Assembly: GCF_019049285.1 (NCBI RefSeq)
Contig: NZ_JAGMUL010000026.1
Span: forward strand, 358,597 to 422,596
DNA: 64,000 nucleotides
Origin: Streptomyces sp. AC550_RSS872
GTDB lineage: Bacteria; Actinomycetota; Actinomycetes; Streptomycetales; Streptomycetaceae
Direction: 5' to 3'
Under the pieces are notes generated by a model that was not told where the DNA came from, searched no databases, and was given only the letters and a program-made list of their open reading frames with translations. Position 1 is the stretch's first letter. The number at the start of each line of letters is the position of its first letter. The translations under genes were made by a program, and so were the position numbers. This document shows positions 35,112-43,864 of this stretch, piece after piece.

Positions 35112-35481
35112 CCCAACCCCGACAGGGATGCCGGCGCTCCAGCGGAAGACGTCGGCATCATCCCCTGACATCCGCCGCCGGGCGCCGTGTCTTCCCGCAT
35201 TCCGCGCTCGTGCGACGGCGACGGCGACGACGACGGCGACGATGTGACGGCGGGCAGGGGAGACACATTCGAGCTTTGTCTCAAGCCCAATGACGCGACC
35301 CCCCAGTTCGTCGCCGTCCCCTCCTACCCGGAGCTGATGAGCAGCCCGCCCCGAATCCGGTGCCGAAACGGCCTAAGCCGCACCGGCACGGAGGCGTCAA
35401 CGCAACCCGCACCGTCCGCACAGCCGGGCACCGGGGGTTCGCCGACGCTCACATCACCCCCCACCTGGTGAAGGAGTTCTC
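35112..35481. other. Spacer between arabinan enzyme genes
   Basis: No gene seen. A weak hairpin follows the GH43 stop: GATGCCG (35127-35133) pairs with CGGCATC (35153-35159), flanked by GGG/CCC. The stretch 35205-35245 is a run of CGACGG-like trinucleotides. The last bases carry the ribosome site of the GH54 gene. Confidence 0.45.
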
Positions 35482-37047
35482 ATGACCAAGCCACCGTGGA
35501 TCCGCCGCGCCAAACGTGCGCTCCTCGCGGCGGGTGCCACCGCCGTGCTCACCGCCGGCCTGCTCACCGCGACGGCCACCACCTCGCAGGCCGCCACCCA
35601 GGGGCCGTGCGACATCTACGCCGCGGGCGGCACCCCCTGCGTCGCCGCGCACAGCACCACTCGCGCTCTGTACGGGGGGTACAACGGCCCGCTGTACCAG
35701 GTCAAGCGTGCCTCCGACAACGCGACCAAGGACATCGGCCTGCTGAGCGCCGGCGGATACGCCAACGCCGCCGCGCAGGATGCCTTCTGCGCGAAGACCA
35801 GCTGCCTCATCACCGTCATCTACGACCAGTCCGGCAAGGGCAACAAGCTCACCCAGGCGCTCAAGGGACAATGGCCCGGGCCGGCCCCGGATGGGAACGA
35901 CAACCTGGCCAACGCCTTCGAGGCGCCGGTCACCGTCGGCGGCCACAAGGCGTACGGCGTCTACGTGGCCCCCGGTACCGGCTACCGGAACAACAACACC
36001 AACGGCATCGCCACCGGCGACCAGCCCGAGGGCATGTACGCGGTCCTCGACGGCACGCACTACAACGCCGGCTGCTGCTTCGACTACGGCAACGCCGAGA
36101 CGACCGGCCACAACGAGGGCAACGGCACCATGGAGGCCATCTACTTCGGCAACAGCAGGGGCTGGGGCACCGGCAGCGGCAACGGCCCCTGGGTCATGGC
36201 CGACATGGAGAACGGCCTGTTCTCCGGGGTCAACCCCCGCTTCAACGACATTCCCTCCGTCAGCCACCGGTTCCTGACCGCCACGCTGAAGGGCGGCCCG
36301 AACAAGTGGGCCATCCGCGGCGGCGACGCCCGGTCGGGCAGCCTGTCCACCTACTACAGCGGCGTACGCCCCAACGCCCCCGGCTACAACCCGATGAAGA
36401 AGCAAGGCGCGATCATCCTCGGCATCGGCGGCGACAACAGCAACACCGGCGCCGGCACCTTCTACGAAGGCGTCATGACCTCGGGCTACCCCTCGGACGC
36501 CATCGAGAACGCCGTACAGGCCAACATCACCGCCGCCGGCTACAACAGCGGCTCGACCAGCACCGGCTCGCTGACGCCCGGCTCCCGGATCTCCCTGAAG
36601 GCCACCACCGACCCCTGCTGCACCTCGCACTACCTGCGCCACAACGGCGCCGACGCCAAGGTCGGCATCTCCAAGGTCAACTCCACCAGCGCGGCCACCG
36701 ACAAGGCCGCCGCCACCTGGATCGTCCGTGCCGGCCTGGCCAATAGCTCCTGCCTCTCCTTCGAGTCCGCCAGCAAGCCCGGCCAGTTCCTGCGCCACCG
36801 CAACTACGAGCTCTACCTGAAGACCGACAACGGCGAGCCCGGGTTCGCGAAGGACGTCACCTTCTGCCCCACCGCGGGCAACAGCGGGCAGGGCACCTCC
36901 TTCCAGTCCGTCAACTTCCCGACGAAGTACCTCCGCCACTACGCCTACACGGCCTACGTAGCCAGTAACGGCGGCTCCAACGTCTGGGACAACAAGACCA
37001 GTTGGGCCGCCGACACCAGTTGGCTCACCGCATCTCCCTGGAGCTGA
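35482..37047 (+). CDS. Secreted GH54 alpha-L-arabinofuranosidase with AbfB (CBM42) domain
   Basis: 521 residues with a Sec signal (about 1-37). The GH54 catalytic beta-sandwich begins GPCDIYAAGGTPCVAAHSTT and keeps the family landmarks GTMEAIYFGNS with Glu218 (nucleophile position) and GIGGDNSNTGAGTFYEGVM with Asp318 (acid/base position); the Cys pattern of the family, including an adjacent CC at AGCCFDYG, is present. The AbfB domain (about 366-521) follows. The enzyme removes alpha-L-arabinofuranosyl side chains from arabinan, arabinoxylan or arabinogalactan. AGGAG lies upstream of ATG 35482. A terminator follows, so it may be its own unit. Confidence 0.93.
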   Translation: MTKPPWIRRAKRALLAAGATAVLTAGLLTATATTSQAATQGPCDIYAAGGTPCVAAHSTTRALYGGYNGPLYQVKRASDNATKDIGLLSAGGYANAAAQDAFCAKTSCLITVIYDQSGKGNKLTQALKGQWPGPAPDGNDNLANAFEAPVTVGGHKAYGVYVAPGTGYRNNNTNGIATGDQPEGMYAVLDGTHYNAGCCFDYGNAETTGHNEGNGTMEAIYFGNSRGWGTGSGNGPWVMADMENGLFSGVNPRFNDIPSVSHRFLTATLKGGPNKWAIRGGDARSGSLSTYYSGVRPNAPGYNPMKKQGAIILGIGGDNSNTGAGTFYEGVMTSGYPSDAIENAVQANITAAGYNSGSTSTGSLTPGSRISLKATTDPCCTSHYLRHNGADAKVGISKVNSTSAATDKAAATWIVRAGLANSSCLSFESASKPGQFLRHRNYELYLKTDNGEPGFAKDVTFCPTAGNSGQGTSFQSVNFPTKYLRHYAYTAYVASNGGSNVWDNKTSWAADTSWLTASPWS

Positions 37048-37054
37048 CGAGGGA

Positions 37055-37100
37055 CCGAACCCGTGGGCGCCCCCCCAGGCCGGGCCGCTCACGGGTTCGG
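37055..37100 (+). terminator. Terminator after the GH54 gene
   Basis: CCGAACCCGTG (37055-37065) and CACGGGTTCGG (37090-37100) form a perfect 11-base-pair stem with a GC-rich loop, eight bases after the stop codon. Confidence 0.75.
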
Positions 37101-37303
37101 GAGCCGCCCAAGGCCGTGCCGTCCATCGTGATCGCCCGCAGGAGCCGCGTGTCCTGCTCGTCGGGGTGTGCCAGGCGGGCGAACGGTCGTTGGGCGTTGC
37201 GGGCGTTGCCGCAGGGCGGAGCGATGTCGGGCCAGGCGGTCCCGCAGACGGTCGGCGACAGATCCCGCGAAGCCCTTCTTTCCCTACGCCTTGGAGGCAT
37301 CAG

Positions 37304-38680
37304 ATGAGCGCAACCCCCCAGCCGTCGCGCCGGCTGTTCCTCGGCATGGCCGCGGCCGTGCCGCTGTCCATGACCGGTGCGCTGACCATCGGCAGCCGGT
37401 CCGCGAGCGCCGCGACGGCCTCCCCGTTCGTCATGGGCTACTTCACCGAGTCACGCAGAGGCCTCGGTACCAACTACGGCCTGCACCTCGCGGTCAGCAC
37501 CGACGGGCTCCAGTGGATGCCGCTGAACCAGAACAACCCCGTCGTGACCCCGACCGGGGGCGACGGTGGTCTGCGCGACCCCTTCATCCTGCACAAGCGG
37601 GACGGCACCTTCGTCGTCATGGCGACCGACCTGAAGGGAACAGACTGGACCAAGCAGAGCCAGGTCATCCACGTCTGGGACTCCGCCGATCTGCGTTCCT
37701 TCGACAACTACCGCCTGCTGAAACTGCACTCGATGGCCACCCACAGCTGGGCACCCGAAGCCTTCTGGGACGCCTCCCGCGGCCAATACGCCATCATCTA
37801 CTCGTCCGTCAACAGCAGCGGACACAACGTGATCATGGTGAACTACACCACGGACTTCAAGACGGTGACATCGCCGCAGGTCTTCTTCGACCCGGGCTAC
37901 GACGTGATCGACGGCTCCCTGGCCATGAACGTGAACGGCGTCAACTACCTGTACTTCAAGGCCCGCAACAGCCTCGTGGGGGCGAAGTCCACCTCCCTCA
38001 AGCCCGGCAGCTTCACCGTCTACACCTCTGGCCTGGCGCCGCAAGGAGGCATCGAGGCCCCGATCCTCGCCCAGGCTTCCGGCACCTGGTACCTGTGGGG
38101 CGACGCCAACGCGGTGTTCTACGCCTGGCAGACCAGCGACCTTTCCACCGGCAGCTGGACCGCCACCGGCCGGCGCGTCTACACCCAGCCGCTGAACTCC
38201 AAACACGCCACCATCCAGACCATCCCCCAGACGGTATACGACAACATGGTCGCCAAGTGGGGCAAGCCCGCCTGGAACCGGCTGAAATCCTACAACTTCC
38301 CCGACAGATACTGGCGGCACGCCGACTCCATCGGCCGCATCGACCAGTATCCCTTCGACCCCTACACCGACTCGCAGTGGAAGCTGGTGCCGGGCCTGGC
38401 CGACTCCTCCGGCGTCTCCTTCCAGTCCGTCAACCAACCCACCCGCTACCTGCGGCACTCCTACTACCAGCTGCGACTGGACGTCAACGACGGCACCACG
38501 AAGTTCGCCCAGGACGCCACCTTCCACAAGACCGCCGGGCTCGCCGACCCGTCCTGGTCGTCGTTCCGCTCTCACAACCACCCGGACCGCTACATCCGGC
38601 ACTACGACTACGTGCTGCGCATCGACCCGATCTTCACCGCCGTCGGCAGGGCTGACGCCACGTTTTCCGTCTGGTACTGA
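37304..38680 (+). CDS. Tat-exported GH43 exo-arabinofuranosidase with AbfB domain (GH43_26-like)
   Basis: 458 residues with a Tat signal (SRRLFLGM at 8-15). The catalytic domain (about 40-320) reads FVMGYFTESRRGLGTNYGLH, LRDPFILHKRDGTFVVMATD and HSWAPEAFWDASRGQYAIIY, which I recall as closely like the Streptomyces avermitilis exo-alpha-1,5-L-arabinofuranosidase Araf43A (GH43 subfamily 26 plus CBM42). The AbfB domain (about 324-458) repeats SYNFPDRYWRH, SVNQPTRYLRH and SHNHPDRYIRH. It should release arabinose from linear alpha-1,5-arabinan outside the cell. GGAGG lies seven bases before ATG 37304. Confidence 0.9.
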   Translation: MSATPQPSRRLFLGMAAAVPLSMTGALTIGSRSASAATASPFVMGYFTESRRGLGTNYGLHLAVSTDGLQWMPLNQNNPVVTPTGGDGGLRDPFILHKRDGTFVVMATDLKGTDWTKQSQVIHVWDSADLRSFDNYRLLKLHSMATHSWAPEAFWDASRGQYAIIYSSVNSSGHNVIMVNYTTDFKTVTSPQVFFDPGYDVIDGSLAMNVNGVNYLYFKARNSLVGAKSTSLKPGSFTVYTSGLAPQGGIEAPILAQASGTWYLWGDANAVFYAWQTSDLSTGSWTATGRRVYTQPLNSKHATIQTIPQTVYDNMVAKWGKPAWNRLKSYNFPDRYWRHADSIGRIDQYPFDPYTDSQWKLVPGLADSSGVSFQSVNQPTRYLRHSYYQLRLDVNDGTTKFAQDATFHKTAGLADPSWSSFRSHNHPDRYIRHYDYVLRIDPIFTAVGRADATFSVWY

Positions 38681-38741
38681 GGCAACACACCACGGGGCCT
38701 GCACAGAGGAGGACGCCGTCGGTTGATTCCGGCCAGGGATA

Positions 38742-38776
38742 TCAGGAACCCGGTCCTGTAACCCGGGTGTTCCTGA
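38742..38776 (+). terminator. Probable terminator after the GH43_26-like gene
   Basis: TCAGGAAC (38742-38749) pairs with GTTCCTGA (38769-38776); inner CCGG/CCGGG pairs extend the stem past a bulge. It lies 62 bases after the stop. Confidence 0.5.
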
Positions 38777-38963
38777 AGGACACCCAGCCGGCCGAATTCC
38801 TCATGGCGCTCAGGGTGGTGATCGCCGACGAGGCCATGCCGGCCCGCGATCACCGCCATCTCATCGACACGTTCCCAGCCGCCGAACAAGTACTCGAAGC
38901 TGCTGGTGGGCGCCGGTTTGCACGGGCGCGGGCATGGTCACGTGATGGTGCGAGCGGCCGCGG

Positions 38964-40148
38964 ATGTGGTTCAGCGACAATGAACTCGTGCCTCTCACCC
39001 AGACTCGTCTCCGGCTGCCCAAGGGCGCCCGTGGTGACGCCGTACTGGCTTTGGGGACGTTTCTGTTGGTGGCGATCGCCGAGGGGCAGCGGCTGGGCAG
39101 CGGCGAGGGCTCGACGGCCTGGGTGATCGTGTCCTGGCTGCTGATCGGCGCGGTGTGCGGCGCGCTGTTGTTGCGGCGCCGATCTCCGGTGGCGGTGGGC
39201 TGGTTCACGGCGCTGGCCACCGGGGGCTACTACGTGCTGAGTGCCGTCGACGGGCCGTTGGTCCTGGTCCCGATCGCGGCGTTGTACGCCATCGCCGCCC
39301 AGGGCCGGCTTCAGTCGGCCATCGCCGTGGCGGCGGCGATGGTGATCGGCGTCGGCGTGGGCGCCCTCATGACCCGGAGCGATGTCACGGGTACGGCGGT
39401 GTTCATGCTCACCGGCTGGCTGGTCGCTGTCGTGGCGCTCGGCAGTGCGCGGCACAGCCGGGTGGCGTACGCCGAGGAGCAGGCGCGGCTGCGGGCCACC
39501 GAGGAACGGCTGCGCATTGCCCGCGAGTTGCACGATGTGATCGGGCACAACATTTCGATGATCAATGTGCAGTCGGGTGCGGCCCTGCACCGGCTGAAGA
39601 AGGACCCCGTGCAGGCTGAGGCGGCGCTGAGCGCCATCAAGGCGGGCAGCCGGGAGACCTTGCAGGAGCTGCGGGCCACCCTCGACCTGCTTCGCCGGGT
39701 CGACGAGGATGCGCCCAGGGCACCCGCCCCGGGTCTGGCCCGGGCGGACGCACTGGTGGCCTCCGCAGAGCTCGCAGGGCTCACGGTGCGGATCGAGCGG
39801 ACCGGGGCCGAGCGTGCGTTGCCTGCCCAGGTGGACCTGGCCGCGTACCGGATCGTGCAGGAGTCGCTGACCAACGCCGCCCGGCACAGCGGCGCCGGAC
39901 ACGTCACGATCCGGATCGCCTACGGGGACCGCGAGTTGACGGTCGCCGTCGAGGATGACGGCCAAGGCGGCGCGACAGCCCACCCGGCCAGGCCGGGAGG
40001 CGGCAGCGGCATCGCCGGTATGACGGAGCGGGCGCGGGCACTGGGCGGCGAGCTGGTAGCAGGTCCCCGGCCGGAGGGCGGGTTCGCGGTGCGGGCCCGG
40101 CTACCGTACGGGATCACAGGAGAGCCGACGGAGCGGAGCAGCCGATGA
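38964..40148 (+). CDS. Membrane sensor histidine kinase (HisKA_3, NarL-type partner)
   Basis: 394 residues with about five membrane segments in residues 25-160, then a HisKA_3 dimerisation region with His190 in RIARELHDVIGHNISMINVQ, and an ATPase domain with IVQESLTNAARHSGAGHVTI (N-box) and EDDGQGG (G-box). The first codon is uncertain because no good ribosome site lies near ATG 38964. The last four bases overlap the response regulator (ATGA). Together they probably control the MMPL transporter downstream. The ligand is not known. Confidence 0.9.
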   Translation: MWFSDNELVPLTQTRLRLPKGARGDAVLALGTFLLVAIAEGQRLGSGEGSTAWVIVSWLLIGAVCGALLLRRRSPVAVGWFTALATGGYYVLSAVDGPLVLVPIAALYAIAAQGRLQSAIAVAAAMVIGVGVGALMTRSDVTGTAVFMLTGWLVAVVALGSARHSRVAYAEEQARLRATEERLRIARELHDVIGHNISMINVQSGAALHRLKKDPVQAEAALSAIKAGSRETLQELRATLDLLRRVDEDAPRAPAPGLARADALVASAELAGLTVRIERTGAERALPAQVDLAAYRIVQESLTNAARHSGAGHVTIRIAYGDRELTVAVEDDGQGGATAHPARPGGGSGIAGMTERARALGGELVAGPRPEGGFAVRARLPYGITGEPTERSSR

Positions 40149-40813
40149 TCAGGGTCCTGCTGGTGGATGACCACTGGCTGGTCAGGGCCGGGTTCCGGTC
40201 GGTCCTGGACGACGAGGACGACATCGAGGTGGTGGGCGAGGCCGCCGACGGGCAAGCCGCGCTCTCGGCCTGCCGCGAGCTGAAGCCGGACGTGGTGTTG
40301 ATGGACATCCGGATGCCGGGGACGGACGGTCTCGACGCCACCCAGGTGATCACGGGGGATGAGCAGCTGGCCTCGGTGAAGGTGGTCATCCTGACGACCT
40401 TCGACCTGGACGACTACGTGTACGGGGCGCTGCGCGCCGGGGCGACCGGCTTCCTGGTGAAGGACACCGAGCCGGAGGAACTGCTGCACGCGGTGCGGGT
40501 CGCCGCCCGGGGCGACGCCCTGATCAGCCCGTCGGTCACCCGGCGGCTCATCGCCGAGTTCGCGGGCCGGGTCAAGGGCCCTCGGCCGGACCCTCGGCTC
40601 GATGCGCTCACGGACCGGGAGCGCGAGGTCATGCAACTGGTGGCCGCGGGGCTCACGAACGACGAGATCGCCGAGCGGCTGGTGCTGCAACTGTCGACGG
40701 CGAAGACGCACGTCAGCCGCATCCTGACGAAGCTGGGCGCACGAGACAGGTCACAGCTGGTGGTCCTGGCGTACGAGTCCGGAATGGTCAGCCCCGGCTG
40801 GCTGGAGGGCTAG
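40145..40813 (+). CDS. NarL/LuxR-type response regulator
   Basis: 222 residues. The receiver has LLVDDHWLV, phosphoacceptor Asp54 (VVLMDIRMPG) and Lys in GFLVKDTEPEE. The C-terminal LuxR helix-turn-helix reads LTDREREVMQLVAAGLTNDE then IAERLVLQLSTAKTHVSRIL, a classic form. It is translationally coupled to the kinase at 38964. The next genes, a small membrane protein and an MMPL transporter about 260 bases on, are likely targets. Confidence 0.95.
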   Translation: MIRVLLVDDHWLVRAGFRSVLDDEDDIEVVGEAADGQAALSACRELKPDVVLMDIRMPGTDGLDATQVITGDEQLASVKVVILTTFDLDDYVYGALRAGATGFLVKDTEPEELLHAVRVAARGDALISPSVTRRLIAEFAGRVKGPRPDPRLDALTDREREVMQLVAAGLTNDEIAERLVLQLSTAKTHVSRILTKLGARDRSQLVVLAYESGMVSPGWLEG

Positions 40814-41075
40814 GCAGACCCGACCCTCGCCCTCCCGCCTGCCTCGGTCATCCGGGCCCACTGCGCTCAGGACGGCGACCGCGATGACACCGGGGCGGTC
40901 AGTGATCATCCCGCGACCTGTCCGGGCTCGTCAGCAGGCTCCTATCCCGTTGACCGACCGCCCGTGGACGCCGCTCTACATCCGGGGTACCGCGTCGCGT
41001 ACATCCGCCGAGGTACGTCTGGTGTCGTCCGGGGACTGACGATTTCGACCTCGTCGCGCGCGCACGATCAAGGGC

Positions 41076-41291
41076 ATGAACGCACATCCCCCTCCCGGAC
41101 GGGTCACGACCGCGCTCGTCGGTGCTCTCGTCGGAGCCGCCGCCGGAATTCTGCTGGTGTCGGCTGCCGGCGCCCTGGCCCTGGGGATCGACGGAGTGTT
41201 CGCCATCCCGGCGATCGGCGTACCCACGTCGTGCGGCGTCGTAGTGGGCGCGTTCGTCATGCCTGGCAACTCACGCTCGCATCGGAGGTAG
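41076..41291 (+). CDS. Small two-helix membrane protein
   Basis: 71 residues with two hydrophobic segments (VTTALVGALVGAAAGILLVS and FAIPAIGVPTSCGVVVGAFV). It ends six bases before the MMPL transporter start, so it is probably cotranscribed with it and could be an accessory subunit. ATG 41076 lacks a strong ribosome site. No family recognised. Confidence 0.6.
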   Translation: MNAHPPPGRVTTALVGALVGAAAGILLVSAAGALALGIDGVFAIPAIGVPTSCGVVVGAFVMPGNSRSHRR

Positions 41292-41297
41292 TCACCC

Positions 41298-43514
41298 ATG
41301 TCTCCCACCCGCGGCGCACCCGCGCCCCTTGCGCCACCCGCACCACCCGGCCGACGAGCTCAGGCGCGCGTCGGCCGGTTCGGTGCCCTGGCCGGCTGGG
41401 CGCAGCGTCATCGCTGGGCGGCCCTGCTGCTCTGGGTGGCCGTTCTGGCCGCCGTTACTTTGGGCTCGCAGGCCGCCGGCTCCGCGTACAAGAACAACTT
41501 CGCGCTGCCGGGCACCGACTCGCAGACGGCCACCGACCTGTTCACGAAGCACGGTTCGGACCAGGCCGGGGACACGGTCGACATCGTCCTCAAGGACAGC
41601 CGGGGCATCGGCCAGCCCAGGGCCGCCGTGGAGAAGATGCTCGCCAAGGTTGAGCAACTGCCGGGCGTCGCCGAGGTGCGCAGTCCCTACGTCGACGCCT
41701 CCGCGGTGTCCGAGGACGGCACGATCGGCTACGCCACCGTCACGCTCGACGGCAAGGCCGAGGCCGTGCCCAAGGAGGACGTCGCAGAGATCATCGACAC
41801 CGCCAAGGCCACCGCGTCAGGCGATCTCCAGGTCGAGGTCGGTGGCGAGGCCGTGCGCGGCGCCGAGGAGAAGGGAAGCCCGATCGCGGAACTCGCCGGC
41901 ATCGCGGCCGCCGTGATCATCCTCGGGCTGCTCTTCGGCTCCCTGGTGGCAGCTGCCGTGCCGCTGATCACCGCCCTCTTCGCGGTCGGTTCAGCACTCG
42001 GCCTGATCGTTCTCGCCTCGCACGTCTTCACCGTCGCCGACTTCACACCGCCCATCACGATGCTCGTCGGGCTCGGCGTCGGCGTCGACTACGCCCTACT
42101 GATCTTCTACCGCTACCGGCAGGAACTCACCGACGGTGTGGACCCGGCCGAAGCCGGCCGCAAGGCCCTGGACGCCGCCGGCCGTACGGTCTTCTTCGCC
42201 GGCTGCACGGTGATCATCGCCCTCCTCGGCCTGGTGGCACTCGGCCTCGGCTCCCTTCAGGGCGTGGCCCTCGCCCTGGCCCTGACCGTGCTGACCACCA
42301 TGGCCGCCTCGCTGATCCTGCTGCCCGCACTGCTGGCACTCTTCGGCAAGCCCATCCAGCGTCATGTGCTCAAGCACGCGGGCAAGACAGCCGCCAAGGG
42401 CAAGGCCGAAGGCCGCCGTTGGCGGGCCCTGGCCGAAGCGGTACAGCGTCGGCCGTTGCCGGCTCTGGTGGCCGCCACCATCGCCCTGCTGGCACTGTCT
42501 GCACCGGCCCTGGGCATGCGGCTCGGCTTCGCCGACGCGGGCAACGACCCGAAGACCACGACCTCCCGGCAGGCGTACGACCTGCTCGCCGAAGGCTTCG
42601 GCCCGGGCTTCAACGGTCCGCTGGTCATCCTGGCGCGAGGAGACGAGGCAGCCGGCAAGACCGTACAGTCCGCCCTGGCCAGGACCGAGGGCGTGGCCGC
42701 GGCCAGCCCCGCGATGCCCTCCGAGGACGGCGCCCTGTCCACCGTGATCGTCTACCCCGAGACGGCACCGCAGGCCGAGGGCACCGCCGACCTCGTACAT
42801 CATCTGCGCGACGACGTGGCTCCGAAACTCGAGCACGACACCGGTGCCAAGGTCCTGGTCGGGGGCGCCACCGCGGCCTCCCAGGACTTCTCGGAGACCG
42901 TCTCCAAGCGGATGCCGCTCTTCATCGCCGTTGTCGTCGGCCTTTCGTCACTGCTCCTGATGCTGGTCTTCCGGTCGGTCCTGATCCCCGTCAAGGCAGC
43001 TCTGCTCAACCTGATCTCGATCACTGCCGCGCTCGGCGCGATGACCCTCGTGTTCCAGCACGGCCTGTTCGGCGTGCAGCCGGGCCCGATCGAAGCCTTC
43101 CTTCCCGTGCTGATCTTCGCGATCGTGTTCGGGCTCTCCATGGACTACGAGGTGTTCCTCGTCGGTCGCATGCACGAGGAGTGGGAGCGTACGAAGGACC
43201 ATTCCCTTGCGGTGCGGGAAGGACTGGCCTCTACCGGCAAGGTGATCACGGCGGCCGGGGCCATCATGATCGTGGTGTTCGGTGCCTTCATGCTGAGCGC
43301 CGACCGGATGCTCCAGGAGTTCGGGCTGGGCCTCGCCGTGGCGATCCTGATGGACGCGGTGGTCATCCGCTGCCTGATGGTTCCGGCGGTCATGCAGCTG
43401 TTCGGCAAGTGGGCCTGGTGGCTGCCCGCCCCGCTTGCCCGGCGCCTGCCCAAGGTGACACTGGAACGCCCCGCAGACAGTCCACCCGCGTCCAGGGAGA
43501 GTCCCGTTACTTGA
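41298..43514 (+). CDS. MMPL/RND-type membrane transporter
   Basis: 738 residues with the two-fold repeat of MMPL (RND) exporters: a first membrane helix (about 40-60), a soluble loop (60-195), six helices (about 197-365), a second soluble loop (about 385-540) and six helices to about 720. Conserved segments include VGLGVGVDYALLIFYRYRQE and VFGLSMDYEVFLVGRMHEEW, whose Asp residues carry protons. It probably exports a lipid or drug using proton motive force. GGAGGT lies nine bases upstream of ATG 41298. The preceding two-component pair is a likely regulator. Confidence 0.93.
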   Translation: MSPTRGAPAPLAPPAPPGRRAQARVGRFGALAGWAQRHRWAALLLWVAVLAAVTLGSQAAGSAYKNNFALPGTDSQTATDLFTKHGSDQAGDTVDIVLKDSRGIGQPRAAVEKMLAKVEQLPGVAEVRSPYVDASAVSEDGTIGYATVTLDGKAEAVPKEDVAEIIDTAKATASGDLQVEVGGEAVRGAEEKGSPIAELAGIAAAVIILGLLFGSLVAAAVPLITALFAVGSALGLIVLASHVFTVADFTPPITMLVGLGVGVDYALLIFYRYRQELTDGVDPAEAGRKALDAAGRTVFFAGCTVIIALLGLVALGLGSLQGVALALALTVLTTMAASLILLPALLALFGKPIQRHVLKHAGKTAAKGKAEGRRWRALAEAVQRRPLPALVAATIALLALSAPALGMRLGFADAGNDPKTTTSRQAYDLLAEGFGPGFNGPLVILARGDEAAGKTVQSALARTEGVAAASPAMPSEDGALSTVIVYPETAPQAEGTADLVHHLRDDVAPKLEHDTGAKVLVGGATAASQDFSETVSKRMPLFIAVVVGLSSLLLMLVFRSVLIPVKAALLNLISITAALGAMTLVFQHGLFGVQPGPIEAFLPVLIFAIVFGLSMDYEVFLVGRMHEEWERTKDHSLAVREGLASTGKVITAAGAIMIVVFGAFMLSADRMLQEFGLGLAVAILMDAVVIRCLMVPAVMQLFGKWAWWLPAPLARRLPKVTLERPADSPPASRESPVT

Positions 43515-43562
43515 TCGGCAGGTCCCGGTGATCGCCGCTGCGCGTTGATCAGGCGACAGCAA

Positions 43563-43611
43563 GTCCACGCGCGGGGTTCGGATGGGCACCCGTCCGAGCC
43601 CGCGCGTGGAC
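43563..43611 (+). terminator. Strong terminator after the MMPL gene
   Basis: GTCCACGCGCGGG (43563-43575) and CCCGCGCGTGGAC (43599-43611) form a perfect 13-base-pair stem, and the loop itself folds (CGGATGGG with CCCGTCCG). Confidence 0.85.
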
Positions 43612-43673
43612 GGCAGTTGGGCACAGATGCAACTGGGCGCACTGCCACACCGCTTCGAGAAGGAGTGACCTCG

Positions 43674-43799
43674 ATGACCGCAGCGCGAGAGCTGACCAAG
43701 CGCTACGGCGACAAGACGGCCGTGGACCGGCAGACGGCCGTGGACCGGCTGAGCTTCACCGTCAAACCTGGTGAGGTGACCGGCTTCCTCGGCGGATGA
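43674..43799 (+). pseudogene. Truncated ABC-transporter ATPase, first 41 codons
   Basis: The translation begins MTAARELTKRYGDKTAVDRQ and ends VTGFLGG at a stop codon, where a Walker A motif GFLGPNGAGKS should follow. Inside, KTAVDRQTAVDRLSF shows an in-frame duplication of an 18-base unit (ACGGCCGTGGACCGGCAG followed by ACGGCCGTGGACCGG). GAAGGAG lies upstream of ATG 43674, so expression signals survive though the gene is a stub of a multidrug-type ATPase. Confidence 0.75.
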
Positions 43800-43864
43800 G
43801 TCTCATGCCTCGAAGCGTGTAAGCCCCCCGACAGAAGCTGATCGGGGTGATGGCCCACGAAAGG

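Noticed and set aside
35449..37092. A 547-codon minus-strand frame opposite the GH54 gene
   Set aside because: Gly/Val/Ala-rich antisense composition; GH54 motifs are on the plus strand.
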